Shown here in pieces: positions 20,007-28,337 of a DNA stretch of 64,000 nucleotides. The translations under genes were made by a program, and so were the position numbers. The stretch covers positions 18,800-82,799 of the forward strand of contig NZ_CAJGZK010000014.1 in assembly GCF_904846215.1 (NCBI RefSeq), given 5' to 3'. The notes under the pieces were generated by a model, which searched no databases, was not told where the DNA came from, and saw only the letters and a list, made by a program, of their open reading frames with translations. Positions within the stretch are counted from its first letter, which is position 1; every line of letters starts with the position of its first letter. Source of the stretch: Psychrobacter glacincola. GTDB taxonomy: Bacteria; Pseudomonadota; Gammaproteobacteria; Pseudomonadales; Moraxellaceae.

Positions 20007-21032
20007 ATGGCTAATACCACTACTAACGCTGCAAATACCCGTAAAAAAGACAGCGCTGCTCCTGAAATAAACGAAGCGCGCGATGCGGCACTAAAAGCGG
20101 CGGCTGAGCGTCCGCCTTATGATGCCAGTGCGTTTGAAGACACTAGTACGCGCGACTTGGTACCGGCTATGCCAACACATCTGTCCGCGCCTGGAGTGAA
20201 TTTGGGTGCTTATATTAATACCGTCCATCAAATCCCTATCTTGACGCCAACGCAAGAGCAAGAGCTTGCCCATCGCTACTATGATGAAGGCGATGTGGAA
20301 GCGGCGCGTCTTTTAGTCATGTCGCATTTACGTTTTGTGATTCATATCGCCCGTAGCTATTCAGGTTATGGACTGCCGCAAGCAGATTTGATCCAAGAAG
20401 GCAATTTGGGGTTGATGAAGGCGGTAAAGCGTTTTGATCCTAATAAAGGTGTACGCTTGGTTTCGTTTGCGGTGCATTGGATTAAAGCGGAGATTCATGA
20501 ATTTGTCATTCGTAACTGGCGTATTGTAAAAGTTGCCACGACCAAAGCGCATCGCAAACTGTTCTTTAACTTACGCAGTCTCAAAAAGACCAATAACCAA
20601 TTGACGCTTGAAGAAGCCGATGCGATTGCCAATGACTTAAACGTCACTCGTAAGCAAGTGCTTGAAATGGAGTCGCGTCTGACTTCTTATGATGCGTCAT
20701 TTGAGGCGCAGTCAAGCGATGATGATGATGGACGCTACGCACCGCAGTTATTTTTAGAAGATGGCATTGACCCCGCCGAGATTGTTGAAGAATCTGACTG
20801 GGAAGAAAATAACTCATCAGCCTTGATTGCAGCAATGGAAACCTTGGATGATCGCTCGCGTGACATTGTCGAGCAGCGCTGGTTATCTGAGCAAAAGTCA
20901 ACGTTGCATGAGTTGGCCGCGGTCTACTCTATCTCTGCAGAACGCGTACGCCAAATTGAAAAAAATGCCATGGATAAAATCCGTGAAGCGATGACGATTA
21001 ATAGCGTGATTTTGCCTGATGACATTCAATAA
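20007..21032 (+). CDS. rpoH: RNA polymerase sigma-32 factor
   Basis: RpoH directs transcription of heat-shock genes. The RpoH box is present (AHRKLFFNLRSLKK), as are region 2 (LIQEGNLGLMKAVKRFDP, then SFAVHWIKAEI) and the region 4.2 helix-turn-helix (AAVYSISAERVRQIEKNAM). It has 341 residues against 284 in E. coli: an N-terminal Ala/Thr-rich extension of about 60 residues and an acidic stretch SSDDDDGRY in the middle. ATG 20007 is chosen; an upstream TTG at 19977 has no ribosome binding site. The gap of 79 bases from the TusA-like gene permits co-transcription. No ftsX or ftsE is adjacent. Confidence 0.95.
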   Translation: MANTTTNAANTRKKDSAAPEINEARDAALKAAAERPPYDASAFEDTSTRDLVPAMPTHLSAPGVNLGAYINTVHQIPILTPTQEQELAHRYYDEGDVEAARLLVMSHLRFVIHIARSYSGYGLPQADLIQEGNLGLMKAVKRFDPNKGVRLVSFAVHWIKAEIHEFVIRNWRIVKVATTKAHRKLFFNLRSLKKTNNQLTLEEADAIANDLNVTRKQVLEMESRLTSYDASFEAQSSDDDDGRYAPQLFLEDGIDPAEIVEESDWEENNSSALIAAMETLDDRSRDIVEQRWLSEQKSTLHELAAVYSISAERVRQIEKNAMDKIREAMTINSVILPDDIQ

Positions 21033-21102
21033 GCTGTCTGTTAATCAGACGAAAGTATTTTTCTGGTAGCGCTTCAGTTCACTCCACAATACGAGTACAA
21101 CC

Positions 21103-21471
21103 ATGTTCAATTGGATAAGTATCGCGGCGATCAATATGGCTATTGCCGTTGCTTTGGGCGCGTTTGGCGCGCATGGTCTCAAAGGCATGGTCAGCACGCA
21201 GCAGCTAGAATGGTGGCAGACGGCAACCCTATATTGGTTTGTTCATTCGCTTGGGTTACTACTGGTTGGTATCCTTATTCGCCTGAATTATGCAACCCAA
21301 ACCGTTGCATGGTTATTACAAATTGGGGTCATTATTTTTGCGGGTAGCTTATATGCCATGACACTTGGCGCGCCACGTTGGTTCGGCGCGATTACCCCTG
21401 TTGGCGGCGTACTGATGATTGTGGGTTGGTTATGGCTTGCAGTATCCTCAGCACGCTTAACAAATAGCTGA
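21103..21471 (+). CDS. DUF423 family membrane protein (YgdD-like)
   Basis: This 122-residue integral membrane protein has four predicted helices. Family signatures are the N-terminal ALGAFGAHGLKG and the later YAMTLGAPRWFGAITPVGG. Function is unknown. It starts 70 bases after rpoH on the same strand and may share its transcript. Repeat copy 5 follows 69 bases after its stop. Confidence 0.9.
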   Translation: MFNWISIAAINMAIAVALGAFGAHGLKGMVSTQQLEWWQTATLYWFVHSLGLLLVGILIRLNYATQTVAWLLQIGVIIFAGSLYAMTLGAPRWFGAITPVGGVLMIVGWLWLAVSSARLTNS

Positions 21472-21539
21472 TACATGCATTTAAATAAAAATCTTTGATT
21501 TAATCAGTCATTCAGGCACGGTTAATAGTAAAAATAAAA

Positions 21540-21677
21540 TATAGTCAGGGAAAAGTAATATCGATACATCAAGTACTGCTGATATTAATTTTTCTTGCTT
21601 GCTGTGTCTACGCAGACAGAGGCTGCAAAAAATTTATACCAGCAGCACTGTAGCGTTTTTGAGATATTTTAACTATA
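21540..21677 (+). mobile_element. Correia-like palindromic element, copy 5 (arm type A)
   Basis: This 138-bp element is almost identical to copy 2 over its full length. It lies between the DUF423 gene and thiS and ends 39 bases before the thiS start codon, so its right end is inside the thiS promoter or leader. Confidence 0.9.
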
Positions 21678-21715
21678 GTTACATAGGAATTTTGGATTAT
21701 TAGGGAGCACAGTTT

Positions 21716-21916
21716 ATGAGTAATATCAGTGTCAATGGTAAGAAGTTACAGACGACTCATCAAACGGTACAATTGGTCGTTAATGAGCTTGGGCTTAGTA
21801 ACGGTCGTTATGCGGTGGAAGTCGACGGTGAGCTGATTCCTAAAAGTGAGCTTGATAAGCTACATATTGTCGAAGGCATGACTATTGAAGTAGTACAGGC
21901 GGTAGGCGGTGGCTAA
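21716..21916 (+). CDS. thiS: Sulfur carrier protein ThiS
   Basis: ThiS is a ubiquitin-like sulfur carrier whose C-terminal glycine is adenylated by ThiF and thiocarboxylated to feed ThiG. The 66-residue protein shows the beta-grasp pattern, AVEVDGELIPKSE and the C-terminal VQAVGGG. AGGGAG lies about ten bases upstream of ATG 21716. It is an isolated thi gene: thiG is 21 kb away and no other thi gene is adjacent. Confidence 0.92.
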   Translation: MSNISVNGKKLQTTHQTVQLVVNELGLSNGRYAVEVDGELIPKSELDKLHIVEGMTIEVVQAVGGG

Positions 21917-22021
21917 GATTTTCTAGCAATTAAAATAGAAAGTCAGTTTTGAGACATAGCACTTTAGAAAATCACACTTTAAAACCTAACGTTTACAACA
22001 CTTCCTTTTTAAATTTATTAT

Positions 22022-22060
22022 AAAAAAGACCTCAAACGAATGATCGTTGAGGTCTTTTTT
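22022..22060. terminator. Intrinsic terminator downstream of thiS
   Basis: A perfect stem AAAAAAGACCTCAA/TTGAGGTCTTTTTT with a 10-base loop lies about 105 bases after thiS, in the gap between convergent thiS and hpf. The sequence between 22061 and 22222 shows nothing further. Confidence 0.9.
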
Positions 22061-22222
22061 AGTTAGTGCCTTAGGCTTACTTTAGATTTGCTGATTTGCT
22101 CGTTTTTAAGTATGTCATGTATTCAAGTTACTTATGAATACAGTTCGATTTAATAACCCTGCTATTTGTATGTTTATTCTTAAGCTAAGCATATTAAACT
22201 TTTATGACACAGCAAACTGTCA

Positions 22223-22591
22223 CTAAACTGCAGGCTCTGCTTCAGCCGGCATCAAATCTTCATAGCGTCCATCACGCCCAGCACCCTGAGTCTTCTTACT
22301 CTCCATTTTTGTTTTATACTTGCGTACTTGTCTATCAAGTTTGTCTGCCATCTCATTTATGGCTTTATACATATCATCATCAAGAGCTTGGACGAACATC
22401 TCTTTACCCGAGACTCGCATGATAGCTTCAGCCTTATGGCTCTTTTTAGCACCACTGTTATCTAGCGATAGAATCACTTGAATGCTTTGAATCTGATCAA
22501 AGTGACGCTCTACTTTTTCAAGTTTTTCGCGAACTGCGGTGTCCATGGCATCGGTAATACTGATATGGTGACCACTGATAGAAACATTCAT
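22223..22591 (-). CDS. hpf: Ribosome hibernation promoting factor
   Basis: This S30EA-family protein binds the 30S decoding region and promotes inactive ribosome dimers in stationary phase. It is 122 residues with the family N-terminus MNVSISGHHISITDAM and a segment DDMYKAINEMADKLDRQ. It lacks the C-terminal dimerisation domain of long HPF, so it is the short type, with a short Ala/Glu tail. AGAGGG precedes ATG 22591. It lies downstream of rpoN on the same strand, the usual arrangement, but with an unusually long gap of 402 bases. Confidence 0.93.
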   Translation of the reverse strand: MNVSISGHHISITDAMDTAVREKLEKVERHFDQIQSIQVILSLDNSGAKKSHKAEAIMRVSGKEMFVQALDDDMYKAINEMADKLDRQVRKYKTKMESKKTQGAGRDGRYEDLMPAEAEPAV

Positions 22592-22993
22592 ATTATTGCC
22601 CTCTTATTAGTACTTGCAATCAACAGATGAGGTCGCATTGCTGCTCTTATCACCCTGCCTTACCACAAAAAAATCCTGTGTCTTAATCCTCAACGCCTTT
22701 GATAGCAGTGCTTTTAATAAAATATCGACATATTCTTTTATTGTCTTTTTTATCTTATCCTTAATAACTGTCTACATAAATTCGCTAAATCGACACTTAG
22801 ATTTTGTTGTTGGTATGACTCTAATTTGTCATGAAAACCTGCTAGTAGCAAGGCTATATATTGTAAGCAAATGTAATAAAATCGGTTGTTTCCTCATTGT
22901 TTCTATATAATCAAAAAATTTTATTTTTTATGTTTGCTATAAAAAATTTTGATTGTTAGTTACCTCTATAGATAACTTATTGAATTCAGAGCA
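22592..22993. other. Long AT-rich gap between rpoN and hpf
   Basis: In most proteobacteria hpf follows rpoN closely. Here 402 bases intervene. A stop-free stretch of 98 codons on the plus strand (22614-22910) begins with TTG, lacks a ribosome binding site and is not protein-like. The gap probably contains a separate minus-strand hpf promoter; I could not assign one. Confidence 0.4.
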
Positions 22994-24646
22994 TTAATAT
23001 TTTTGTTTGCGCTGAGTAGATGAGCCAATATTCATTGCTTCACGATATTTGGCAACCGTTCTTCTGGCAATATCGATACCTTCTGCTAACAAACACTCTT
23101 TTATCTTACTATCAGACAATGGCTTTTGGGGCTCTTCATCAGCGATAAGCTGCTTAATCATCGCGCTGATAGCAGTTGATGAGATATCACCATCGCTGCT
23201 ACTAACATGTGATGAAAAGAAATGCTTGAGCGAAAACAGTCCTTGCGGTGTCAAAATGGTCTTGCTAGTGGTCAGGCGCGAGACCGTTGATTCATGTAAA
23301 TCGACCTCGTCTGCAATCACCTTTAAAATAAGCGGTTGCATGGCAGTGGCACCGTACTGCAAAAACGCTTGCTGATAGCGCACGATGCTTGTCGCCACCT
23401 TTAAAAGATTCTGATTACGCTCTTCGATACTGCGAATAAACAAGCGCGCATCGGTGAGATTTTCACGCAGATATTGATTATCAGGGCTATTATCACCGCG
23501 CTTAACAAGGTTGGCATAGTCTTGATTGACCCGTAGTTTTGACAAGGTTTCAGGGTTTAGACGTACCTGCCAACCATCTTCTTGGGTAGATGTGTTGGTG
23601 TTTTGATGAGCATCATGGCGACGGATAGGCGTTACCAGTACATCAGGGATATCATAGCTATCGGGCGACTGAACATAATCAGGTTGGCGACTTTGAAACA
23701 GCAATCCTGGTGAAGGATTTAAAGTACGCAACAGCGTAAGTGCAGGGGTAATCTCCTGTGCGGCAAGTCCTGTTCGCTCAGTTAAGGCTTTGATATTATT
23801 GCTGACCAAATACTCACTGGCAGACAAGAGCGCTTGGGCTTGTTTTAAATATGGTGTGTCAATGTCGAGCTTAGATAGCTGAATCGCTAGGCATTCACTT
23901 AGGTTTCGCGCACCAACGCCTAGCGGGTCACAAGATTGAATCATACGCAGTACTGCCATCACCTCATCCTGTTCAACACGCTCATCCCACTGATAAAAAC
24001 TTGCAATGGTATCAAAGCTTTGTAGCAACTCCTCAATATCGAGCCGTACAAAACCCATATCGTCCATAGAATCCATCAGATACTCAGCGATAAGTGTGTC
24101 TGTCTCTGAGAGATGCTTAAAATTCAGCTGCCAGCGCACATGGTCTTGAATCGTCGCATTGGTACTGCCTTGATAGCTATCAAAATCATCAACATCTGGA
24201 CGTGCTGATGTGCTGCCTAAACCAGTACTGGCTGTGTTAAAACCGTCAAAGTCCTCCAGCGTATAACTGTCAATGGCATCCGTATCAAAACTGTCTTGCT
24301 GCAATTTATCTAAACTATCACTAATAAGGCTGTCGCTGATACTGTCGTCATAGTCAAAGCCCTCTTCATTATTATCAGAAGATGATGCATCAGAAGCTGT
24401 ATTTTGGTTCCAGCTGTCTAGTGTTAATGGCTCGCCAAACTCATCTAATGCTTCTTTACCTGTACTTTCATACTCATCTTCATCGTCTTCAATGCGCTCT
24501 AGTAGCGGATTACTGTCCAGCTTCGCTTGAACCTCCTGCGCAAGCTCAAGACTAGAGAGCTGCAGCAATTTAATGGCTTGCTGCATTTGCGGGGTCAGTT
24601 TTTGTGAGATGCTTAGCGTGGTCGCCAATCCGAACGACATACTCAT
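22994..24646 (-). CDS. rpoN: RNA polymerase sigma-54 factor
   Basis: RpoN directs transcription from -24/-12 promoters with enhancer-binding activators. The 550-residue protein has region I rich in Gln and Leu (SQKLTPQMQQAIKLLQLSS), an acidic low-complexity region II with many Asp and Ser (about 50-150), the core-binding domain with QSCDPLGVGARNL, and the C-terminal RpoN box ARRTVAKYRE. No lptB or ptsN is visible nearby. ATG 24646 and ATG 24640 are both possible starts. Confidence 0.96.
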   Translation of the reverse strand: MSMSFGLATTLSISQKLTPQMQQAIKLLQLSSLELAQEVQAKLDSNPLLERIEDDEDEYESTGKEALDEFGEPLTLDSWNQNTASDASSSDNNEEGFDYDDSISDSLISDSLDKLQQDSFDTDAIDSYTLEDFDGFNTASTGLGSTSARPDVDDFDSYQGSTNATIQDHVRWQLNFKHLSETDTLIAEYLMDSMDDMGFVRLDIEELLQSFDTIASFYQWDERVEQDEVMAVLRMIQSCDPLGVGARNLSECLAIQLSKLDIDTPYLKQAQALLSASEYLVSNNIKALTERTGLAAQEITPALTLLRTLNPSPGLLFQSRQPDYVQSPDSYDIPDVLVTPIRRHDAHQNTNTSTQEDGWQVRLNPETLSKLRVNQDYANLVKRGDNSPDNQYLRENLTDARLFIRSIEERNQNLLKVATSIVRYQQAFLQYGATAMQPLILKVIADEVDLHESTVSRLTTSKTILTPQGLFSLKHFFSSHVSSSDGDISSTAISAMIKQLIADEEPQKPLSDSKIKECLLAEGIDIARRTVAKYREAMNIGSSTQRKQKY

Positions 24647-24858
24647 GGGCAGCTTATTACACTCCAGTCTTAGTGATATTGTATATGTGATGCTGATTAA
24701 GGAGCGGTTTACCCTTAACAGGACATGACGATAGCATTTTTTACGGCAATTTTGCTATGATAATTTATGCCCTGGTCAGATAAGTGATTTACAAACCGCT
24801 GTCCATAGCTGTCTAATCGCTTTTAAAGCATCTTTTAATAAAAATTCATACCTGATCA

Positions 24859-24996
24859 TATAGTTAAAATATCTCAAAAACGCTACAGTGCTGCTGATAT
24901 AAATTTTTTGCAGCCTCTGTCTGCGTAGGCACAGCAAGCAAGAAAAATGAATATCAGCAGTACTTGATGTATCGATATTACTTTTCCCTGACTATA
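24859..24996 (-). mobile_element. Correia-like palindromic element, copy 6 (arm type A)
   Basis: This 138-bp element runs from TATAGTTAAAATATC to TTTTCCCTGACTATA, with the core in minus orientation. It lies in the divergent gap between rpoN and the nitrilase gene, 87 bases before a deletion derivative of the same family. Confidence 0.9.
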
Positions 24997-25083
24997 GTTG
25001 CATAAAATGATTTGCGGAGTAAGCTGCAAATAAACCACTAATAACCACAAACCTAAAAATGCTTTATAAGAAATATACAATAC

Positions 25084-25158
25084 TATAGTCAGTCCTAAAT
25101 AAAAGAAATACAAATATTATAAAGCACTGCTGTACCCTTTTAAAAGTGGATCAACACT
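25084..25158 (+). mobile_element. Deletion derivative of a type B Correia-like element
   Basis: The left end TATAGTCAGTCCTAAATAAA and left inner arm AAAGCACTGCTG are joined directly to the right outer arm CCTTTTAAAAGTGGATCAAC. The core and right inner arm are missing, leaving about 75 bp, and the right end has lost the final TATA. It ends about 20 bases before the nitrilase start codon. Confidence 0.75.
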
Positions 25159-25179
25159 AACAATACTGAGAAGCCCGCT

Positions 25180-26076
25180 ATGAATGAACCTATCAATAAC
25201 ACACAGCTGACCGTTGCTGCTATCCAAATGAATAGCCAGCAAAGCATTGAAGACAATCTAGCGGATATAAAAGCCGCTATTATCGATGCCCGTACACAAG
25301 GCGCGCAGCTTGTCGTACTACCAGAGAACTGCTGTAGCATGGGTAGACAGTTTGCGACAGCAGAACGCTTTGATGCGCTGTCAGCGACGATAGCGGAGTA
25401 TGCACGTACATATGGTATATATGTGCTAGCGGGCTCTCTGCCCTGCCCATATCGCCCTGACGGTATGATTGTGCCTGACGGTAGATTGCGCCAAGTAAGC
25501 CTATTGTTTGCGCCGGATGGTACACAAGTGGCGCGCTATGACAAGATTCACTTATTCACCGCGACGGTCGCGGACAAACAAGGCAGTTATAACGAAGCGG
25601 CGACGTTTGAGCCGGGTACGCAGACGGTCGTGACAGCGCTCGATATAGAGGGTGCCGTTTATCAGCTCGGTATGATGGTATGCTTTGATCTGCGTTTTCC
25701 TGCATTGGCGCAGCGCCTGCGTCAAGCAGGCGCAGAACTATTAAGTGCGCCGTCTGCTTTTACGTATCTGACCGGACAAGCCCACTGGTCGCTCTTACTG
25801 CAAGCGCGCGCTTTGGACAGCCAATGTATGGTGATTGGTGCGGCACAAGGCGGCGAGCATGCCTATAAAGACGGTCAGACACGCCAGACATGGGGGCATA
25901 CGACGATTACAGCTTATGATGGAACCGTAATCAGCAGCTACGATGATAGCGAATTAAACCACCCTTTGAATAAAGACCATAAAAATTATGCCATCGTGAT
26001 GGCGACATTAGAGAGACAAGCGCAAAATCAGGGACGACAAAAGATGCCTATCTTTGATTGTCATCGTTTGGCGTAA
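25180..26076 (+). CDS. Carbon-nitrogen hydrolase (nitrilase superfamily, Nit-like)
   Basis: This protein is an amidase-like member of the nitrilase superfamily. The catalytic triad is visible: Glu49 (VVLPENCC), Lys122 (RYDKIHLF) and Cys168 (MMVCFDLRFP). The RFP after the Cys and the overall pattern place it with Nit1/Nit2-type deaminated glutathione amidases (YbeM-like), which hydrolyse aberrant glutathione or alpha-keto acid amides. The exact substrate is inferred. It is 298 residues, typical. The start is next to a truncated repeat element, so its promoter probably lies within or just upstream of that element. It converges on xerC. Confidence 0.9.
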   Translation: MNEPINNTQLTVAAIQMNSQQSIEDNLADIKAAIIDARTQGAQLVVLPENCCSMGRQFATAERFDALSATIAEYARTYGIYVLAGSLPCPYRPDGMIVPDGRLRQVSLLFAPDGTQVARYDKIHLFTATVADKQGSYNEAATFEPGTQTVVTALDIEGAVYQLGMMVCFDLRFPALAQRLRQAGAELLSAPSAFTYLTGQAHWSLLLQARALDSQCMVIGAAQGGEHAYKDGQTRQTWGHTTITAYDGTVISSYDDSELNHPLNKDHKNYAIVMATLERQAQNQGRQKMPIFDCHRLA

Positions 26077-26136
26077 AGTTATTTTTATACAAGCGTTCTT
26101 GATAAAAGCTATTTATGATAAAAGACACTTTTAAAA

Positions 26137-27186
26137 TTAAATAGTTGAATCGCTGTTTTTGGGTGCGTGAATGGCTCGAGGATGGGCGCGGTCATAAACT
26201 TGGGTCAATTTCACAAAATCGACATGGGTATAAATTTGCGTGGTACTGATATCGCTATGCCCAAGCATCTCTTGTACAGCACGCAAGTCGCCACTGCCAG
26301 ATAACATATGTGACGCAAAGCAATGGCGCAGCAGATGCGGATACATGTTTTGAGCAATACCAGCACGAGTAGCAGCAACTTTAAGACGCTGTTGCACGGC
26401 CCGTGTTGATAAACGCGTACCCAGTTTTTCACTAATAAATAACGCGCTATCCATCTGCTCTACCCACAGATTGCGATGCGGTAAATAACAGCGAATGGCG
26501 TCAGCCGCTTTTATCCCTAAAGGTACTAGACGTGTCTTATTCCCTTTACCGGTCACGCGTACCCGCAAATCAGCCAAGTCTACATCTACTATATCCAGCG
26601 CGACTAGCTCGCCGACACGTAAACCACTGCTATAAAGCAATTCAAACATCGCCTTATCACGTAGCCATAATCGCGCTTGTTCGGGTGTATCGGGGATTTC
26701 TTGATCGAGCAATTGTGTCAATAAATCCACATCTGCGATAGAGGGTAATGGTCTAGGGCTGCGCTTAAGCTGATAGCCTGTGGTTGGATTAATACGTGCC
26801 AAATCCTCTTCTATCAGCCAGCCATAAAAATGACGAATGGCTGATAGCTCTTGCTGAACGCTGGCAAGGGCTAGCTTGTCTTCATCAAGGCGTTGGCTGA
26901 TATGCTGTGCTAGTTGGCGTTTATCACAGCGCGTCCACGTCAAGCGTTTACCGCGCAGAAACAGCGCCAGTTGATTCAGTCCTGCAAAATAGGCCGTCAA
27001 TGTATGCGGCGAGTGATTGCGCGCAGACAAGACATTTAGCCAACGATGCACAGGGGCTAATAATTCACATAACGCGCTATCAGCTTCTATGGTGATTGCC
27101 AATCCTGCTGATAGCCATGACGGTGAAGCGGATTTTTTATCAGATTGTGCGTCTGTCGCTCGAGCGTTTTTATAAGACATCACCAT
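26137..27186 (-). CDS. xerC: Tyrosine recombinase XerC
   Basis: XerC acts with XerD at dif to resolve chromosome dimers. The C-terminal catalytic domain has SSGLRVGEL (Arg), TGKGNKTR (Lys), HLLRHCFASH (His-x-x-Arg), LGHSDISTTQIYTHVD (His and nucleophilic Tyr). The N-terminal SAM-like domain covers about residues 40-130. It is 349 residues against 298 in E. coli, with an N-terminal extension. It follows dapF by 63 bases, the conserved dapF-xerC order. Confidence 0.93.
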   Translation of the reverse strand: MVMSYKNARATDAQSDKKSASPSWLSAGLAITIEADSALCELLAPVHRWLNVLSARNHSPHTLTAYFAGLNQLALFLRGKRLTWTRCDKRQLAQHISQRLDEDKLALASVQQELSAIRHFYGWLIEEDLARINPTTGYQLKRSPRPLPSIADVDLLTQLLDQEIPDTPEQARLWLRDKAMFELLYSSGLRVGELVALDIVDVDLADLRVRVTGKGNKTRLVPLGIKAADAIRCYLPHRNLWVEQMDSALFISEKLGTRLSTRAVQQRLKVAATRAGIAQNMYPHLLRHCFASHMLSGSGDLRAVQEMLGHSDISTTQIYTHVDFVKLTQVYDRAHPRAIHAPKNSDSTI

Positions 27187-27249
27187 ATTGGAAGCAACCC
27201 CGTTACCTATATCTAGCTAGTAAAAATAACTGTTATTTATGTTTTACTA

Positions 27250-28137
27250 TTAACTTTCTGGATTGGGCTTGATACCGGCTTGTGCCATCAAGCCATCTGG
27301 ACTAAAGACACCTTCATACACAAACGCAGTTGGTCCGGTCATCATAACCGAATAGCCCGGCTGCCATTTGATCACCATGCTGCCGCCATAGAGCTGAGCA
27401 CGCACATCTTCGCCTTCGTCAAGCCAGCCTTCGCGTATACCGATGGCAACGGCTGCACAAGCGCCCGTACCACAGGCTTGCGTCTCACCGACACCGCGCT
27501 CATACACTCGCAGACGAATATGACGCTGGTTCATTATTTGCATAAAACCGACATTGACGCGTTCTGGAAACGCCGGATGCGATTCGATGGCTTTACCTAA
27601 GGTTTCAACGTCGGCATCAAGCACATCGGCAACTTTTATCACCGCATGCGGGTTGCCCATATTGGCAACATAAAGCTGCACAGGCGTACCATTCACGTCC
27701 AGATGATAGGCATTTTGAATTTTGGTGGTGGCTCTTGGGGTAAATGGAATCTCGCTTGGCTCAAACTTGGGCTTACCCATGTCAACTTCGACCCAGCCAT
27801 AACGATCGGTCGTCAGAGAAATAATGCCGCTTGCCGTCTCAACACGCAGGCGCTGTTTAAAGGATAATTTGCGGGCTTGCACAAAACGGGCAAAACAGCG
27901 AGCTCCATTGCCGCATTGCTCAACCTCTGTGCCATCCGTATTAAAAATACGATAACTAAAATCGACGTCGGGGCGCATCGGCGGCTCAACGACGAGCAAC
28001 TGATCAAAACCAATACCTAAATGACGATCACCCAATAATTGCACCAAATCCTTGGTCAAGTCCAAACGCTGAGTCACCAAATCGATGACCATAAAGTCAT
28101 TGCCCAGCCCGTGCATCTTAGTAAATTCTATTAGCAT
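27250..28137 (-). CDS. dapF: Diaminopimelate epimerase
   Basis: DapF converts LL- to meso-diaminopimelate for lysine and peptidoglycan. The catalytic cysteine pair is present: Cys75 in EQCGNGAR and Cys222 in ACGTGACA. The N-terminus MHGLGNDFMV is characteristic. It is 295 residues; AGGG lies upstream of ATG 28137. It lies downstream of lysA but is separated from it by a terminator, so dapF-xerC probably forms its own unit. Confidence 0.96.
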   Translation of the reverse strand: MLIEFTKMHGLGNDFMVIDLVTQRLDLTKDLVQLLGDRHLGIGFDQLLVVEPPMRPDVDFSYRIFNTDGTEVEQCGNGARCFARFVQARKLSFKQRLRVETASGIISLTTDRYGWVEVDMGKPKFEPSEIPFTPRATTKIQNAYHLDVNGTPVQLYVANMGNPHAVIKVADVLDADVETLGKAIESHPAFPERVNVGFMQIMNQRHIRLRVYERGVGETQACGTGACAAVAIGIREGWLDEGEDVRAQLYGGSMVIKWQPGYSVMMTGPTAFVYEGVFSPDGLMAQAGIKPNPES

Positions 28138-28273
28138 ATCCCTGATACCCTATCCTATTTTTATGTATGTCTTATATTAGCACGCTGTCAGTTACAATCA
28201 TAACTATCACCGTTATCAAATGCCAAGTTATATTCATCTTTGCATATTCATGTATTCGATCAAAATTTGCCAT

Positions 28274-28306
28274 AAAAAAACCCACTATCATCATGATAAT
28301 GGGTTA
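28274..28306 (-). terminator. Terminator between lysA and dapF
   Basis: On the minus strand, ACCCATTATCAT pairs with GATGATAGTGGGT and is followed by T7. It lies 30 bases after the lysA stop and should separate lysA from dapF-xerC. Confidence 0.8.
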
Positions 28307-28337
28307 GCTTTTTGAGATACTTGATATGGTTTAGCAG

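Noticed and set aside
22614..22910. 98-codon stop-free stretch on the plus strand between hpf and rpoN
   Set aside because: It begins with TTG, has no ribosome binding site, and its composition reflects AT-rich DNA; no recognisable domain.
24883..25113. 76-codon minus-strand stretch before the nitrilase gene
   Set aside because: Most of it is repeat copy 6 read through; the apparent protein is a by-product of the repeat.
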